Positions 15,933 to 26,077 of a stretch of 26,796 nucleotides of DNA are shown here, in pieces. Below the pieces are notes generated by a model. The model ran no database searches. It worked only from the letters and a program-made list of their open reading frames with translations, and was not told the DNA's origin. Made by a program: the position numbers and the translations under genes. The stretch is from Chara braunii (taxonomy: Eukaryota; Streptophyta; Charophyceae; Charales; Characeae). The stretch is from the NCBI GenBank assembly GCA_003427395.1, contig BFEA01000111.1, forward strand, positions 798,256 through 825,051, in the 5' to 3' direction. Position 1 is the first letter of the stretch; every line of letters starts with the position of its first letter.

Positions 15933-16217
15933 CATCATAGATCAGTTGGCAGGCAGGGGGCAGCGACCATGGTGGGGTGGAGCAGCATGGTCGGGTGGAG
16001 CAGTAGCAGGCAAGCAAGCAAGTAGAACGTCAACCAGGTTGTTGCCGTGCTAAGTGAAGCGTGGCGACGTCCCAAGATTGGGCCCGTTTCAACAGTGGTG
16101 TGCCCAGGCCCGTTCACAATCCTTTTCGTTCGGTGTGCTTCAAGCCCTGCCCGCCGGCCGGTCTCGCTCCCGAGTGGCTGCGCTTCCGCGCTTGCGCGGT
16201 ACACAGTTTTGTACTTA

Positions 16218-16315
16218 GGGCCAGATCCCACTAGCCCCTATTGTTCATTTCTGACCGTTGATCTTCGTAATCGAGGGTGAAAAATGAGTAATCCAGGGTG
16301 GTGGGATCTGACCCT
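16218..16315. mobile_element. Foldback (MITE-like) element, family 5
   Basis: The ends are AGGGCCAGATCCCACTAG and, on the complement of the right end, AGGGTCAGATCCCACCAC. The arms weakly continue (TTCATTT.TGACC against CTCATTTTTCACC). The total is 98 bp. Target duplication not clear. Confidence 0.75.
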
Positions 16316-16389
16316 TACAAACTAGGGGCATACTCACTCCGGGATCCCGGGGTCGGTCCCACCTGCGCATTTTTCTTGTAGCAGGCTAT

Positions 16390-16468
16390 CACGAAGGGAA
16401 TGGCGGGCACCAAAGGACCATGGATCAACACAATGGATGGTCCCTAGATGCCCGCTGGTCCCTTCGTG
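16390..16468. other. 79-nt perfect-ended hairpin
   Basis: The left arm CACGAAGGGAATGGCGGGCA and right arm TGCCCGCTGGTCCCTTCGTG pair, then continue to GGACCAT/ATGGTCC with a small loop. About 30 of 36 positions per arm are paired. It could be a very small foldback element or a microRNA-precursor-like hairpin. No expression evidence is available from sequence. Confidence 0.7.
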
Positions 16469-17151
16469 GTAATGTGCCAAGACAAGTACAACCGCAAATG
16501 CAAAGGGGTTCCAACAAATTCAGTCCCGGTCATACGGTTTTCCGGGTTGGTATTTCGGTTGTCACCAGTTCCGAGTATATGAACTGAAGCCGCAATCGCA
16601 TTTATTCGAAATCAATATCTATGACTTCGCAGGGCTTCAACTTCAACCATCAGGACAACTGCCTAAAATCGACAGCAGACAGAGCATCAACTAAGATCTA
16701 TGGAGTTCATCAAGCGACGTGACACTCACCCAGGCTGAAGAACGGCCTCGCCAACCCGAGCAGTACCACTGCCTTGGCCAGAACAGTATACGTGACGGGT
16801 CTGGCCTGTCACCACAACTTGTGATGCTTCTCGAGCAGCGCCCTCCAGTCCGCGTCCGCTCGCAGCACTCATCGCATACGCAAACCTGCGTAGGATCACA
16901 AGGGTCAGGTCCTACGGAGTGTGAGTCCTTCTCCTCTCCTTTTTTGGCGGCGGACTGTTCCACCAGTCTACGGGTCCTACTCCAGTCATTTTTTACTGCT
17001 CATTGGTCAGCCGCTATTAGGTCCCGTCATCCGTCGGTCGTCGGTTGCTGTCAGGTCCAGTCATCTGGTGGGCAGCTTTTCTGGGTCTGTCAATTCTTTT
17101 GTTCCCACGTTGAGAGTACCGTTCCCCTAAGTCCCTGTTCCCCTTCCCACG
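16469..17151. other. No recognised gene; possible 5' region of the following ORF
   Basis: Open stretches exist on both strands but carry no motif I recognise. Confidence 0.4.
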
Positions 17152-18527
17152 ATGTTCACCTCGGCTTGTCACGCTGGCCACCGTCCCACAAACCTGGTTA
17201 CCCCTCCCACTTCCCCACCTGCCCCTATTTCCACTTCACTAAGTCCTAACAAGTCCCGTCCCCAACAGTCACCTTCCCTCGAGCCCCTTATTTACGATCC
17301 GTTCCTCCTTGACTACTTGCCCTCCAACATCACCATTCACTCTGAATTCTCCTTACCCGATGAAACACTGGTTACTACCTTCACCTCTCTTATCACTCCC
17401 CTTTCCGGTATCATATCCCCCCCACCCATCACTGCAGAAGAACCCATCAGGAGAATCTTCGTCCTCGATCCACCCTCAGCCTCCCAGCTCCCCATCCATC
17501 TCTTTAACCTCCCTACCATCGTACCTCCTTCTTTCGTCAACCTTCAATCTTACTTCGTGGGAAAACGTTCCAATTCTTACCCCACCCTTAGTCACCTGCT
17601 CGAGTACGTAGAATGCAATTTTTTCTGTACTTTTCAGAACGGAGTGCATTCTTTCTTCTTCCTTCTCGTGATCAAGCTCTTGAGCTCTTTTCCCACTCCT
17701 TCTACTCCCTCACAATCTCCTCACTCCTCTTCATTGGTAACGGCTGCTTCAATTTCTCACCGAAGAGGAGCAGAATCGTGTCGCGCATCAACTTGCTACT
17801 TATAAACGCCAGTCTGCGCACGATCTCAAGATTCCCTTCTATTGCTTTTGCATTTGCATTGCCAATTCTACAGAGGATTCGTTTAAGTGTTAGGTAAACA
17901 GCGGCCTGTTAACCCTCACTGAGAATCTCCCATTGGTGGGAACGCAATCTGGATTTTCTTGCAACATCGCCTTCTTCTTCAGAGGTTTTTTCAAGCACCT
18001 CATCAAGAGTGACTTCTACCATCTCCAACTGCATAATCTCATTTGCTTCAGGATCTGGTCTGTGGTTCAAGTTCAGACTCCTCACAGAAGGCATCTGCGG
18101 ACTGGACCGTCATTACCTTCCTGCACCAGACCAGCCAAGGAGCCGTTCAGACTGTCGCAGCCCCCAGTTTTGCGACTCACTCTCAGACTCAAAAACGGGC
18201 GTCACGACTTTTCCTTCATTGACTCCAATGACCAAGATGCCATTAAGGAAGAAAGTTGATCCCTCACCAGCCTCAAGACGACAACGTCGCAGATCTCTCG
18301 ATCTGGACATCGAACCAGCCTCTCCTGAAAGACCTATCCCTGTGCAGCAGCTGCTTATCGTTCCCCGTCCCTCATCTGCACCACAGTCACCTCATGCACA
18401 ACGCGTTCTCTCACCTCCCAAGCTTAGCAGACCAAGAAGGATGCCAATCACCTTTAGATCTTTAGACTTCTTCTTCCTTCTCTCTATCTACATCCTCTTC
18501 CTTCTTACTCTCTTCCTCTATGTTTAA
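17152..18527 (+). pseudogene. Frame-broken reading frame, possible LINE ORF1 relic
   Basis: From the ATG at 17152 a Pro/Ser-rich frame runs to about 17625 (...SYFVGKRSNSYPTLSHLLEYVE). A +2/-1 frame change near 17615-17630 then joins a second frame (...SERSAFFLLPSRDQALELFSHSFYSL...). That frame has stops at 17895 and 17910 but continues to 18527 with a Ser/Arg-rich, then hydrophobic, C terminus. The middle part recalls the DUF4283-type domain of plant LINE ORF1 proteins (hydrophobic spacing and the F..F.S/SRDQALEL segment). I cannot confirm this, and no endonuclease or RT follows. Alternatives are an unknown host gene with introns, or chance openness. The hydrophobic tail after about 18460 may not belong. 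Confidence 0.35.
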
Positions 18528-19344
18528 CTTTTCCTAAGACTCAACCACTCACTCCTCTCTCTCCTCCCTCCTGCTGATGGGTTATGTAGTTAAACCGAAG
18601 TACTCTCCCCCCCCTTCCTATCCCTGGTTGGATAAGGTAGTAGATAAGGAAAGGTACGGTGATGAACAGAAATTGATGTCAGAATCTTACTCAAACGCAG
18701 GAAGATGAGAAAGGAGGACTTTACCAGAAGGATAGCGGGAGAAATGCATTTCGATGCTCTCTTTGAAACAAGTTCACGCATCGGTCAACCAACCAGAAAC
18801 GTATTGACTTGACCACCTCAGTAAGAGGATGAAGAAGGGAGAAGGTCGGAACGAGGATGGCGATGCTTATTGAAGCCGCTTTGTGGTCTCCGCTGTAACA
18901 ATATTTACTCAGGTTTTCAATAGTCTGTGATCAGAAGGAATAATACAGAAATCGTCCTAATGTCGTATTTGCCTCTCGTTTTTTTTTCTCATAAAATTTT
19001 GCCCCCACCCTTCGAAAGCTTGCATTTTCACCCTTTCCCCGTTGTCGGGCGGGTGCCTATCAGCCTGAGATCTTGCTTTTTAAGATCGATGAGTTTCGAA
19101 TCTTTCTTTTTTCTGCCTTGCTTGGTTTTGATGTATGTGTGCATGTGGTTGTGAGGATTGGAGGTGACTCCGAGTTTTCGGGTCTCCATACTGACCCTTC
19201 GAAGAGCAAAAAGAACGGTTCCGGCCAGGGTCGCGAGCAGGGGCAAGCGGACTCTAAAGATCGGAGTTTTCGGTACCAACGCCAGGAAATCGGGGGTTGG
19301 TGGCGGACTTTGGGGCAAGCTGTGGAAAATTCGGATAAGGGACT
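18528..19344. other. No gene seen
   Basis: Mixed sequence with a C run near 18607-18616. No domain or RNA gene recognised. Confidence 0.5.
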
Positions 19345-21540
19345 TGTGAGGACCCGGGTTTGACAACGAGAAACAGCCGGACGACCCCGGTCTCACGCGA
19401 CACAGTGTGGCACTGGAAGCGGGACGGTCGGGGGTCTGCGGAGACTCGCGGCGAACACGTGGCTGCGTTACGATTGGGTTTCGTGAGGCTCGATCAGTAA
19501 GGTAACTAGGTAAGTCCCGGGGCGATGGACAGATCAACTACCGTGGGCCTACTTCAGGGCATAGCACGGTGGGTATGAAGCAGCCGCTCCACCATTTGAG
19601 GGACGAGGTCACCTCCGAAGCACGGGAAAACAAAAAGGGGTAAGATGAGAAGACGCAAGGGTGGATAAAACGGCCTAGGAGAGCGCTGCCGCAAGGACCT
19701 GAGGAAATGATGAGATCAATGGGAAAGGGGGCAAATCTGGTTGGCTGCCCCAACCGTCAAAGATCGACTATGGTGGGACCAAGGGCGACCTGACCAAGAG
19801 GCAGAGAAGGGCTGGACAAATCTTGGAGGGAGTCTTCAAATCGATTGTGGGAGCTACGATTGCGGAGTCGAAGCGACGAGGGATATGAAACTGATCGGAA
19901 TTGGTGCAAAGCAGCCAGGAGAACGCAGGGCAATCCCGCCACGCGGAAAGAGGGAGAGGGGATTGGGTGGTGAAGAGGGGGCGTGGGTCCAATGACGGGC
20001 CAGCGGGATCGTCAGTCCGGGGCAAAAGGCGTTGGGAGCCGTGGGCTGAGATAACACCAAGAAATGCGACCGCGGGGGAAGGAATGAGCGGGAAAAGGAT
20101 CTTGAAAGTTGGTTCTTGATAACTTCTTCAAGGCATCGACCCGCGGAAGTACCTCGCGAAAAATATATCCTGGTCAGAAGGATGGCCGAAAAACGGTTGC
20201 GGTGGAAGGAGGTAAGGAAAAGAGGAAGAGAAAACGTCGGCCAATTCCCGGTTTGAGGAAAGGGGGGGAAGTCAAGGAGGCAGTGATGCCACATTGGGGA
20301 TTGGTGGAGAAAAAGGGAGTGAGGATCGGGGTGCTGCGCGACAAACATCACGGGGAAAGAAGCCAGGAAGGGAAGCACTCGATGGCTCGCAGCGGGAAAG
20401 TCGTGAAATTTCGGAAATTTTCGATCTTCCCGCGCGACAGGGGAGTTGTTGGCGTGACAAAGGACGATCGTAGGAGGAGGAGGCCAAGGGGGGGAAACTA
20501 TAAAAGAAACGAGGGAGGAGAGGAGAAGGGAGCGCACGAGTGTAGCACTCGCGTACAGAGGAGCACGGGGCAACGGCGTCCGATCTCGAGAGAGTCCAGA
20601 GAGAGGCAGAGCCGCGTGAGAGAACACGAAGTGGAGGGGGAGCGTGGGCGAGAACGGGGAGGAAAGTTGTGGGGTCGAAGGGGAGGGGAGACGCACGAGG
20701 TCGTCGCTCGACTCCGGTGGGCGAGGCGTTCTCATCGCACGGGGGTGGTGGGGGTGCCTGGACGCACGAAGGCTCCCGGCGAGACGAGAGCTGCAGGGTA
20801 CGGACTCAGGTGAGCATGGTGCTAACGAGCGCTTCGCTGGGGCTGCATCGAGTGGGCCGGCCCGAAAGGAATGGTGCTTCGGGGGCAGGAGGATCGGTGC
20901 ACGGGGGGCTCGGTGAGTGAGCGAGCCGCGAGCTTCGGCGGAGGGGCGACTAGTGGCGCGATCGTATCCACGGCAGCGAGAACTGGTGACGCTCACCCGG
21001 CGACCGAGAAGGGGGGGAAGGGGACTCGGAGCGCTTGTGAGCTCGAGCCCGTTGGCGCACCCAACAGGAAGCATTGGTGCGAGAGATAGGAAGGAGAGGC
21101 GAGTCACTACCCTCGAGGTCAGCTAGCTCAAGGGTTCCGGGGAGAACGGGAGTTCGAGGGGAGACTGACTTTCCGACCGCGAACGTAGGTGCCACTAGGA
21201 CGAGGAGGGGCGGAGAGAGAGGAGGCGCGAGAAGAGGAGGAGGTCGAAGCGAGAGAGTGAAGAAGGGTGGGCGGTCGTGCACTCGTCAGGAGAAAGGAGG
21301 AGAGTGTGAGCAACAGACCAAGGAAGGAGGGCGAAAGTTGAGGACCGTCGTGGCGTCTGGAGCTCGGCCTCGAGCCCCACAGAGATTCCTTTCCGGAGTC
21401 CCCTTAGATCGACTCGACCAAAGGCCTCCCGCTGCAGGCGATGCACGCCCGCCTCTAGAGCGCTGCTCGCGGCTTGGGCGTCGCCTTAGGAGGTCCTGCA
21501 TCGAGAGTTGCACTGCGATCACCCAAGGAACGCCGTGAGC
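19345..21540 (+). other. G/A-rich block without credible gene
   Basis: The + strand is strongly purine-rich for over 2 kb, with many GGAGAG/GGGAAAG words. Long stop-free frames on the minus strand here follow from the pyrimidine-rich complement (few TAA, TAG or TGA). They show Ser/Pro/Leu-rich translations and no domain. Confidence 0.6.
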
Positions 21541-21652
21541 TCTCATAGCTACCGGGTTCAGTATGCGAACTAAGCTCCGGTTCTTTCGGGTAAAGCCCCT
21601 CTTCCCTTTTCGAGCCCCGTGCCTATGCTTAGGGGCCATACTCGTCAAGTGC

Positions 21653-22500
21653 CTAAGTTCGAAGCAAGTCTGAAGATACCCTGATCAGAAACTTCCTTCC
21701 TTTTTCGAGTTTTGTATCTCTTCTCTGCGAAGGTATGAGTTCGAAGCAAGAACTCCCTTTCCTTTTTGAAGTTTCATATCTGTTCGCAGCGAATGTCTAA
21801 GTTCGAAGCAAGAACTTCCTTCTCTCTTGAGTTTTGTATCTGTCCTCAGTAAATGTCTAAGTTCGAAGTAAGAACTTCCTTATCTCTTCGAGTTTCGTTC
21901 ACAGTGAATGGTCGGGAACTTCCTTCCTTTTCGAAGTTCTGTATCTGTTCGCAGCAAATGTCTAAGTTCGAAGCAAGAACTTCCTTCTCTCTTGAGTTCT
22001 GTATCTGTCCTCAGTGAACGTCTAAGTTCGAAGTAAGAACTTCCTTATCTCTTCGAGTTCTGTTCACGATGAATGGTCGGGTACTTCCTTCCTTTTCGAA
22101 GTTCTGTACCTGTTCGCAACGAATGTTTAAGTTTGAAACAAGCACTTCCTTCACTTTTGAGTTTTGTATCTGTTCTCAGTGAATGTCTAAGTTCGAAGTA
22201 AGAACTTCCTTATCTCTTCGAGTTCTGTTCACGGTGAATGGTCGGGAAGTTCCTTCCTTTTCGAAGTGTTGTATTTGTTCGCAGCGAATGTCTAAGTTTG
22301 AAGCAAGAACTTCCTTCTCTTTTGAGTTCTGTATCTGTTCTCAGTGAATGTCTAAGTTCGAAGCAAGAACTTCCTTATCTCTTCGAATTCTGTTCACAGT
22401 GAATGGTCAGGAACTTCCTTACTTTTCGAAGTTCTGTATCTGTTTGCGGCGAACGTCTAAGTTCGAAGCAAGAACTTCCTTTTATGTTCGCGTTCTGTAT
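21653..22500 (+). repeat. 165-bp higher-order tandem repeat, array 1
   Basis: The period is exactly 165 bp: the TCGAAG/TTGAAG landmark occurs at 21766, 21931, 22096, 22261 and 22426. Each unit holds two related monomers of about 60 bp (GTCTAAGTTCGAAGCAAGAA, then ACTTCCTT) and a shorter one of about 45 bp (TTCACAGTGAATGGTCGGGA). About four full copies plus diverged edges. This is a satellite-type higher-order structure. Confidence 0.95.
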
Positions 22501-23456
22501 AACATAGGATTCGTGAAAACCTAACAAAACAAATTGTTAGGTTTGTACGAAATTTATTCAAGATTATGATAGTACGTTTTTCAGGTCTTCTCCAGGAACA
22601 AAATTTTACGTGAAGTGAAACATCCGCAAAAAAAAAAACAAAAAATTAATTTTTCAGAACTACTGGAGGGGGCGAGGAAAAAAGCGGGTTTTTTCATAGA
22701 AAATCACGACCTGGTGAAGCACTGTAGGTTCAAGAACTGAAATATCCTGATTTTTTGTTATCCAAAAAAAATGTGTTTATAGTCATATAAGATATGTAGC
22801 ACGATGAATTTATTCGGGGGTTTTCCGAACGCGCAAACATATTCTGCTGTTCGTGAATACGTTCGCTTGAACATGGTTTCCCATACATGGGCGAATATAT
22901 TATTTTTTATTGTTTGTTTTAATTTTTTTCCCTATATTTTTATTTTAAACTCGTGTTTGGCTAAGATTTTGAAGGTGTCTCTGAGACAAAAGTTGTTTGT
23001 ATTCTTATTTTAAATGACATATATTTTTTGATAAGGGTTTTATTGTTAAGTTCAAAAGTGATTTATAGTCCTGTAAATTATTTTGTGCAGAGTTTGGCCT
23101 TTACCTAACTACGGAAACTTACTTATAGTCCTATAATTGAGTATTCACCAAAACACGTTTTTTTTACATCTTTCAAGTTTGCCTTGTCATCCTTAAAAAT
23201 TACCCTGTTTGAACTCTGTTTTTTTGCCAATCTACTGAGAATGACCTATAGTCATAAAAAAACATTTTGCAAGGAAGGGTTTTCTTGCACATTTTGAGGA
23301 ACGCTAGACTTTTCACCTGATTTTTTGCCTCCTTTATCGCAAAACGATTAAAAATGCTCTCTTTTTTTGTAAAAAATAACAGTTTTACTTTTATTTTTTT
23401 ATTCTATAAGAAATGTTAGGTTTTCTCCGATTGTGAGGTTTTCACAAATCCCCTGG
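22501..23456. mobile_element. 956-bp AT-rich terminal-inverted-repeat element inserted in the satellite
   Basis: The ends are inverted copies: GGATTCGTGAAAACCTAACA (22507) against GGGATTTGTGAAAACCTCACA on the complement of the right end. TGTAT flanks both sides (22496-22500 and 23457-23461), a 5-bp target duplication. Satellite sequence resumes after the right copy exactly where it stopped. TATAGTC(C/A)TATAA-like motifs recur at about 22779, 23065, 23134 and 23250. The longest open frame (22804-23013) is short and unremarkable, so the element is non-autonomous. Superfamily unassigned. Confidence 0.88.
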
Positions 23457-23461
23457 TGTAT

Positions 23462-24110
23462 GTGTTCTCAGCGAATGTCTAAGTTCGAAGCAGGAACTCC
23501 ATTTTCTCTTCGAACCTTGTATCTGCACTCAGAGAGTGTCTAAGCCCGAAGCCAGTTTGAAGTCGTTCAGATACTCTGACGAGACACTTCTTTTCTGTAT
23601 TTGCCCTCGGCGAGTGTCTAAGTTCGAAGCCAGTGCGAAGTCACTCCGTTCGAGTGAAGTGACGCTACTCTGCGAGGGCCTAAGTTCGAAGCAAGTCTGA
23701 AGTCGTTCAGATACTCCGACCAGGCACTTCTTTCTGTCGAGTGTCGTATCGATGCTCAACGAGAAACAATGTTCGATATTCACTCCAAGGGCATCTCTTT
23801 CCTTTTCGAGTTCTGTATCCGTCCTCAGAATGTGACTAAGATCGAAGTTCAGTGTTCGTGCGAAGTCCTCCGGGCAAAACCCTTCCTTTGCGAGTTCTGT
23901 ATCCGAGCTCAGCGTGGGGACTAAGTTCGAAGTCCAGTATTCATTCCAAGTCTGAACCCTTTCAGGTAGAGCCCTCCCTTTCCTTTCTAGGTCAGTGTTT
24001 GTACCTCCCGGGCGTCGAAGTCCAACACTCAAACCAAGTCCGAAGTCGTTTTGGTGCTGGGGCCGACTCTGCCCCTTTTTTCTCGAGTTCTGCTTCCGCT
24101 CTCAGCGTGT
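23462..24110 (+). repeat. Satellite array 2, diverged continuation
   Basis: The same TCTAAGTTCGAAGC core recurs at irregular 60-100-bp spacing, with new inserts such as CAGTTTGAAGTCGTTCAGATA (two copies, about 23552 and 23697). It gives a repetitive minus-strand open frame at 23529-24032 that I do not regard as a gene. Confidence 0.85.
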
Positions 24111-24642
24111 AACCAAGAACGAAGTTCGGTATACATGGCATAATAAAAATCATTCAGAAAAGATCGGGATCCTTTGGCCTGACCGAGACCTTCCCCTTTC
24201 TTTTTAAGGGTTGTGTCGCTCGAGTCTCAGCGTCGCGCCCCCACGGCCAGTGCGCACACCGAGCTCAATACCGTTAGGGTGCTCGCCCTGCATCAAAGTT
24301 CGCGGCGGGTGCAAGTCTTGCTTAGAAGTCCCCCCCTAGCCCTGTGCGGGAGGTGTAGGTACTCGGGAGCCCTACCGTCCGTTGTGCCCTAGCGAGAGTG
24401 GATTTGCCGGTGACGAATACTCACCGGACCTAACGCGCGACAAGAGCAAGCGAGAAGCCGAGGGGCTCGAGCTGGGAGCACACCGGGGAGTTGCAAGAGG
24501 GGATGCGCGTTGCCTTTGGTGTTAAAAACTGAACCGTACAGGGAGCGCAACCGGCCGATCAAGGCGTTCAACTTAGGGTGACGGGGTGGCCGAAGAGGGG
24601 AGACTACGGGGGGGAGCGAGGCGAACCCCCGACCCCGCGACA
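24111..24642 (+). other. GC-rich stretch ending at LTR/primer-site boundary
   Basis: No gene recognised. It ends in CGACA directly before the primer-binding site, so at least this stretch is probably LTR sequence. Confidence 0.5.
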
Positions 24643-24645
24643 AAG

Positions 24646-24661
24646 TGGCGCCGTTGCCGGG
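24646..24661 (+). other. Retroelement primer-binding site for tRNA-Asp
   Basis: TGGCGCCGTTGCCGGG is the exact complement of the last 16 nt (CCA included) of plant tRNA-Asp(GUC). Several plant Ty3/gypsy and related elements prime with this tRNA. The preceding CA and 3-nt spacer fit an LTR boundary. Confidence 0.82.
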
Positions 24662-25724
24662 AAGGGCTTTTCTCCGACGGCCTCGGCCGGCTCGAGGACT
24701 GTGGGTGAAGGAGAATCGGCGTGACAGGTGGTGGCGGGACTTTCTTCGGAGTTTCGGCGTCAAGAGTTCGGCTTTCCGGTATCGGGTTTTTTTGTGTCGG
24801 CACTTCTTCGGTCTTTTTCCTTCAGCCACGGTCTTCTTCGGGCCTACGCAGCAGTTCGCATCGACTTATTTTCATTGGCAGTATTCGGGTTTTTGATTGA
24901 TATCGGGGTGAGGGTTCTATTGGGGCCTTGTTTCGGTGTGGGGATAGGGGAGTCGGGCTTGTTGGGTGCAAAGGGCTTGGGGGTGTCGGGAATTCTCGAT
25001 TTTTGCAGGTCCGCTCCAGCCCTGCTTGCCACTTCGGCCCTGCTGCTCCAAGATGATTTAGGTCAGTCTTTGCTGGGGAATGTGATGTTTTTGGAGTGTT
25101 TATTCCTAAAATCAACGAACTAAGAGGGCTAAACGGTTTGCTTGTGAGGGTTTGAATGAGGGTGAAAAGCAACCAAAGGGCGGTAAGAAGAATCGTAAGG
25201 GAAAATAGTGTGATAGGGTCCGCACACGGGGGAGAGAGAGTGGACTCAAGTGGGAGAGAGGAAAGGGGTACTCGAGAGGGTCCGGGGGCGCTGTCTATTT
25301 GAGATCCTAGGGGGTCGCCCAATATCCTCGACCCGCACGGGTTGTGAACGGCAACTACACGGGGTATATCTTCCGCACGGGAGAGGGGTTCACGAGAGGG
25401 GTCTGGGGTTTCAGTTCTCGACCCACGGGGTTTGCGGGCGGGACCCGCTAGAGACACTCCTCCCGCAAGGGAGCAGGGTCCTCAAGCGGGAGCCGTCCGG
25501 GACTTAGGGGTAAGGAGAGTAGTGCTTCGGGTTTCGGGACAAGGAAGCGAGGAAAATACAACCGCCATTGTGAGTGAGGGGGATAGGGGGCTGCCTAGGG
25601 GAGAAGAGGTGGGAGATACGTTGGGGAGTCCGACAGCGGGCCCGATAGGCAGGACCGAGGACAGGGTTCCAACGGTCCTTCCCCCCTCGTTTCTCTTGTC
25701 CCGGTCCCTTTTGTTATTTTTCAT
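24662..25724 (+). other. Leader-like noncoding region with imperfect repeats
   Basis: No gag-like frame follows the primer-binding site. A loosely repeated GGGAGAG.GG..CGAGAGGGTC(C/T)GGGG block occurs near 25251, 25379 and (weaker) 25469. Confidence 0.5.
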
Positions 25725-25725
25725 T

Positions 25726-25768
25726 GTTTTTATTTTTATTTTTATTTTTATTTTTATTTTTATTTTTA
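25726..25768 (+). repeat. (TTTTTA)n microsatellite
   Basis: About seven TTTTTA units. On the complement this is (TAAAAA)n, a tail type common on retro-insertions transcribed leftwards. Confidence 0.95.
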
Positions 25769-25814
25769 CTTTTCCCAAATTGGGATGCGGCCCGGTGCCG
25801 GTACCGTGGAACCC

Positions 25815-25860
25815 AGGAGCCTAGCTCAGTGGGTACGCCACGAACTGCTGCATGGGTATA
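25815..25860 (+). mobile_element. tRNA-like A-box head joined to U6-like sequence
   Basis: GAGCCTAGCTCAGTGGGTAC contains a good A-box (TAGCTCAGTGGG, 25822-25833). It matches the head of SINE copy 1 (CTAGCTCAGTGGGTAC), and GAACTG follows at similar spacing. No B-box is found before the U6-like part begins at 25861. Confidence 0.6.
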
Positions 25861-25951
25861 GTCCTTCGGGACATCTGATAAGATTGGAACGATACAGAGA
25901 AGACTAGCATGGCCCTGCACAAAGAGGATAGGCATAAACGCAGGGAGCAGC
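25861..25951 (+). pseudogene. U6: U6 spliceosomal snRNA-like copy
   Basis: U6 forms the catalytic centre of the spliceosome. The copy has the 5' stem-loop GTCCTTCGGGAC, then GATTGGAACGATACAGAGAAGA with the ACAGAGA box at 25894-25900 and the AGC triad at 25906-25908, and GCATGGCCCTGCAC. The internal stem-loop region (AAAGAGGATAGGCATAAACG) is altered. The 3' end runs into unrelated sequence with no T-run terminator. Upstream there is no plant USE (RTCCCACATCG type) and no TATA box at the expected distance, only a tRNA-like A-box. A retro-pseudogene or chimera is likeliest. Confidence 0.8.
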
Positions 25952-26031
25952 CGGACGCTGCTATTCTCATTGTGGCGTGTGGGAGCTGCCGTCGCTGCGT
26001 CTTTCTCCCGGCCAGATTGGTCGCTAGAGCG

Positions 26032-26077
26032 CTGCAGTGGGAAGGCCGGTAGGACTGCAGTGGGAAGGCCAGTAGGA
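26032..26077 (+). repeat. 23-bp tandem duplication
   Basis: CTGCAGTGGGAAGGCCGGTA starts at 26032 and, with one change, at 26055. Confidence 0.9.

Larger units (their letters stand above)
19345..24642 (+). mobile_element. Candidate giant 5' LTR of a second retrotransposon (right edge supported, left edge speculative)
   Basis: The right edge ends ...CGACA at 24642, three bases before a primer-binding site identical for 16 nt to the complement of the plant tRNA-Asp 3' end. This is the standard LTR/primer-site arrangement. TGTGAGGACC at 19345 is one possible TG start, giving about 5.3 kb with satellite-like subrepeats inside. A start near 24211 (TGTGTCGC) would give only about 430 bp. The partner LTR is outside the window, so the left edge cannot be decided. 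Confidence 0.28.

Noticed and set aside
19854-21107. 417-codon open frame on the minus strand
   Set aside because: It is antisense to a G/A-rich block where stop codons are rare. The translation is Ser/Pro/Leu-rich without any domain, and it crosses several composition changes.
23529-24032. 167-codon open frame on the minus strand with TDTELEKE-like repeats
   Set aside because: The protein periodicity is simply the diverged satellite repeat translated.
21653-24110. Ribosomal DNA intergenic spacer
   Set aside because: Subrepeats and GC-rich flanks look spacer-like, but no 18S, 25S, 5.8S or 5S sequence is recognisable anywhere in the window.
25861-25951. Functional U6 gene
   Set aside because: No USE or TATA upstream, an altered internal stem-loop and no T-run terminator.
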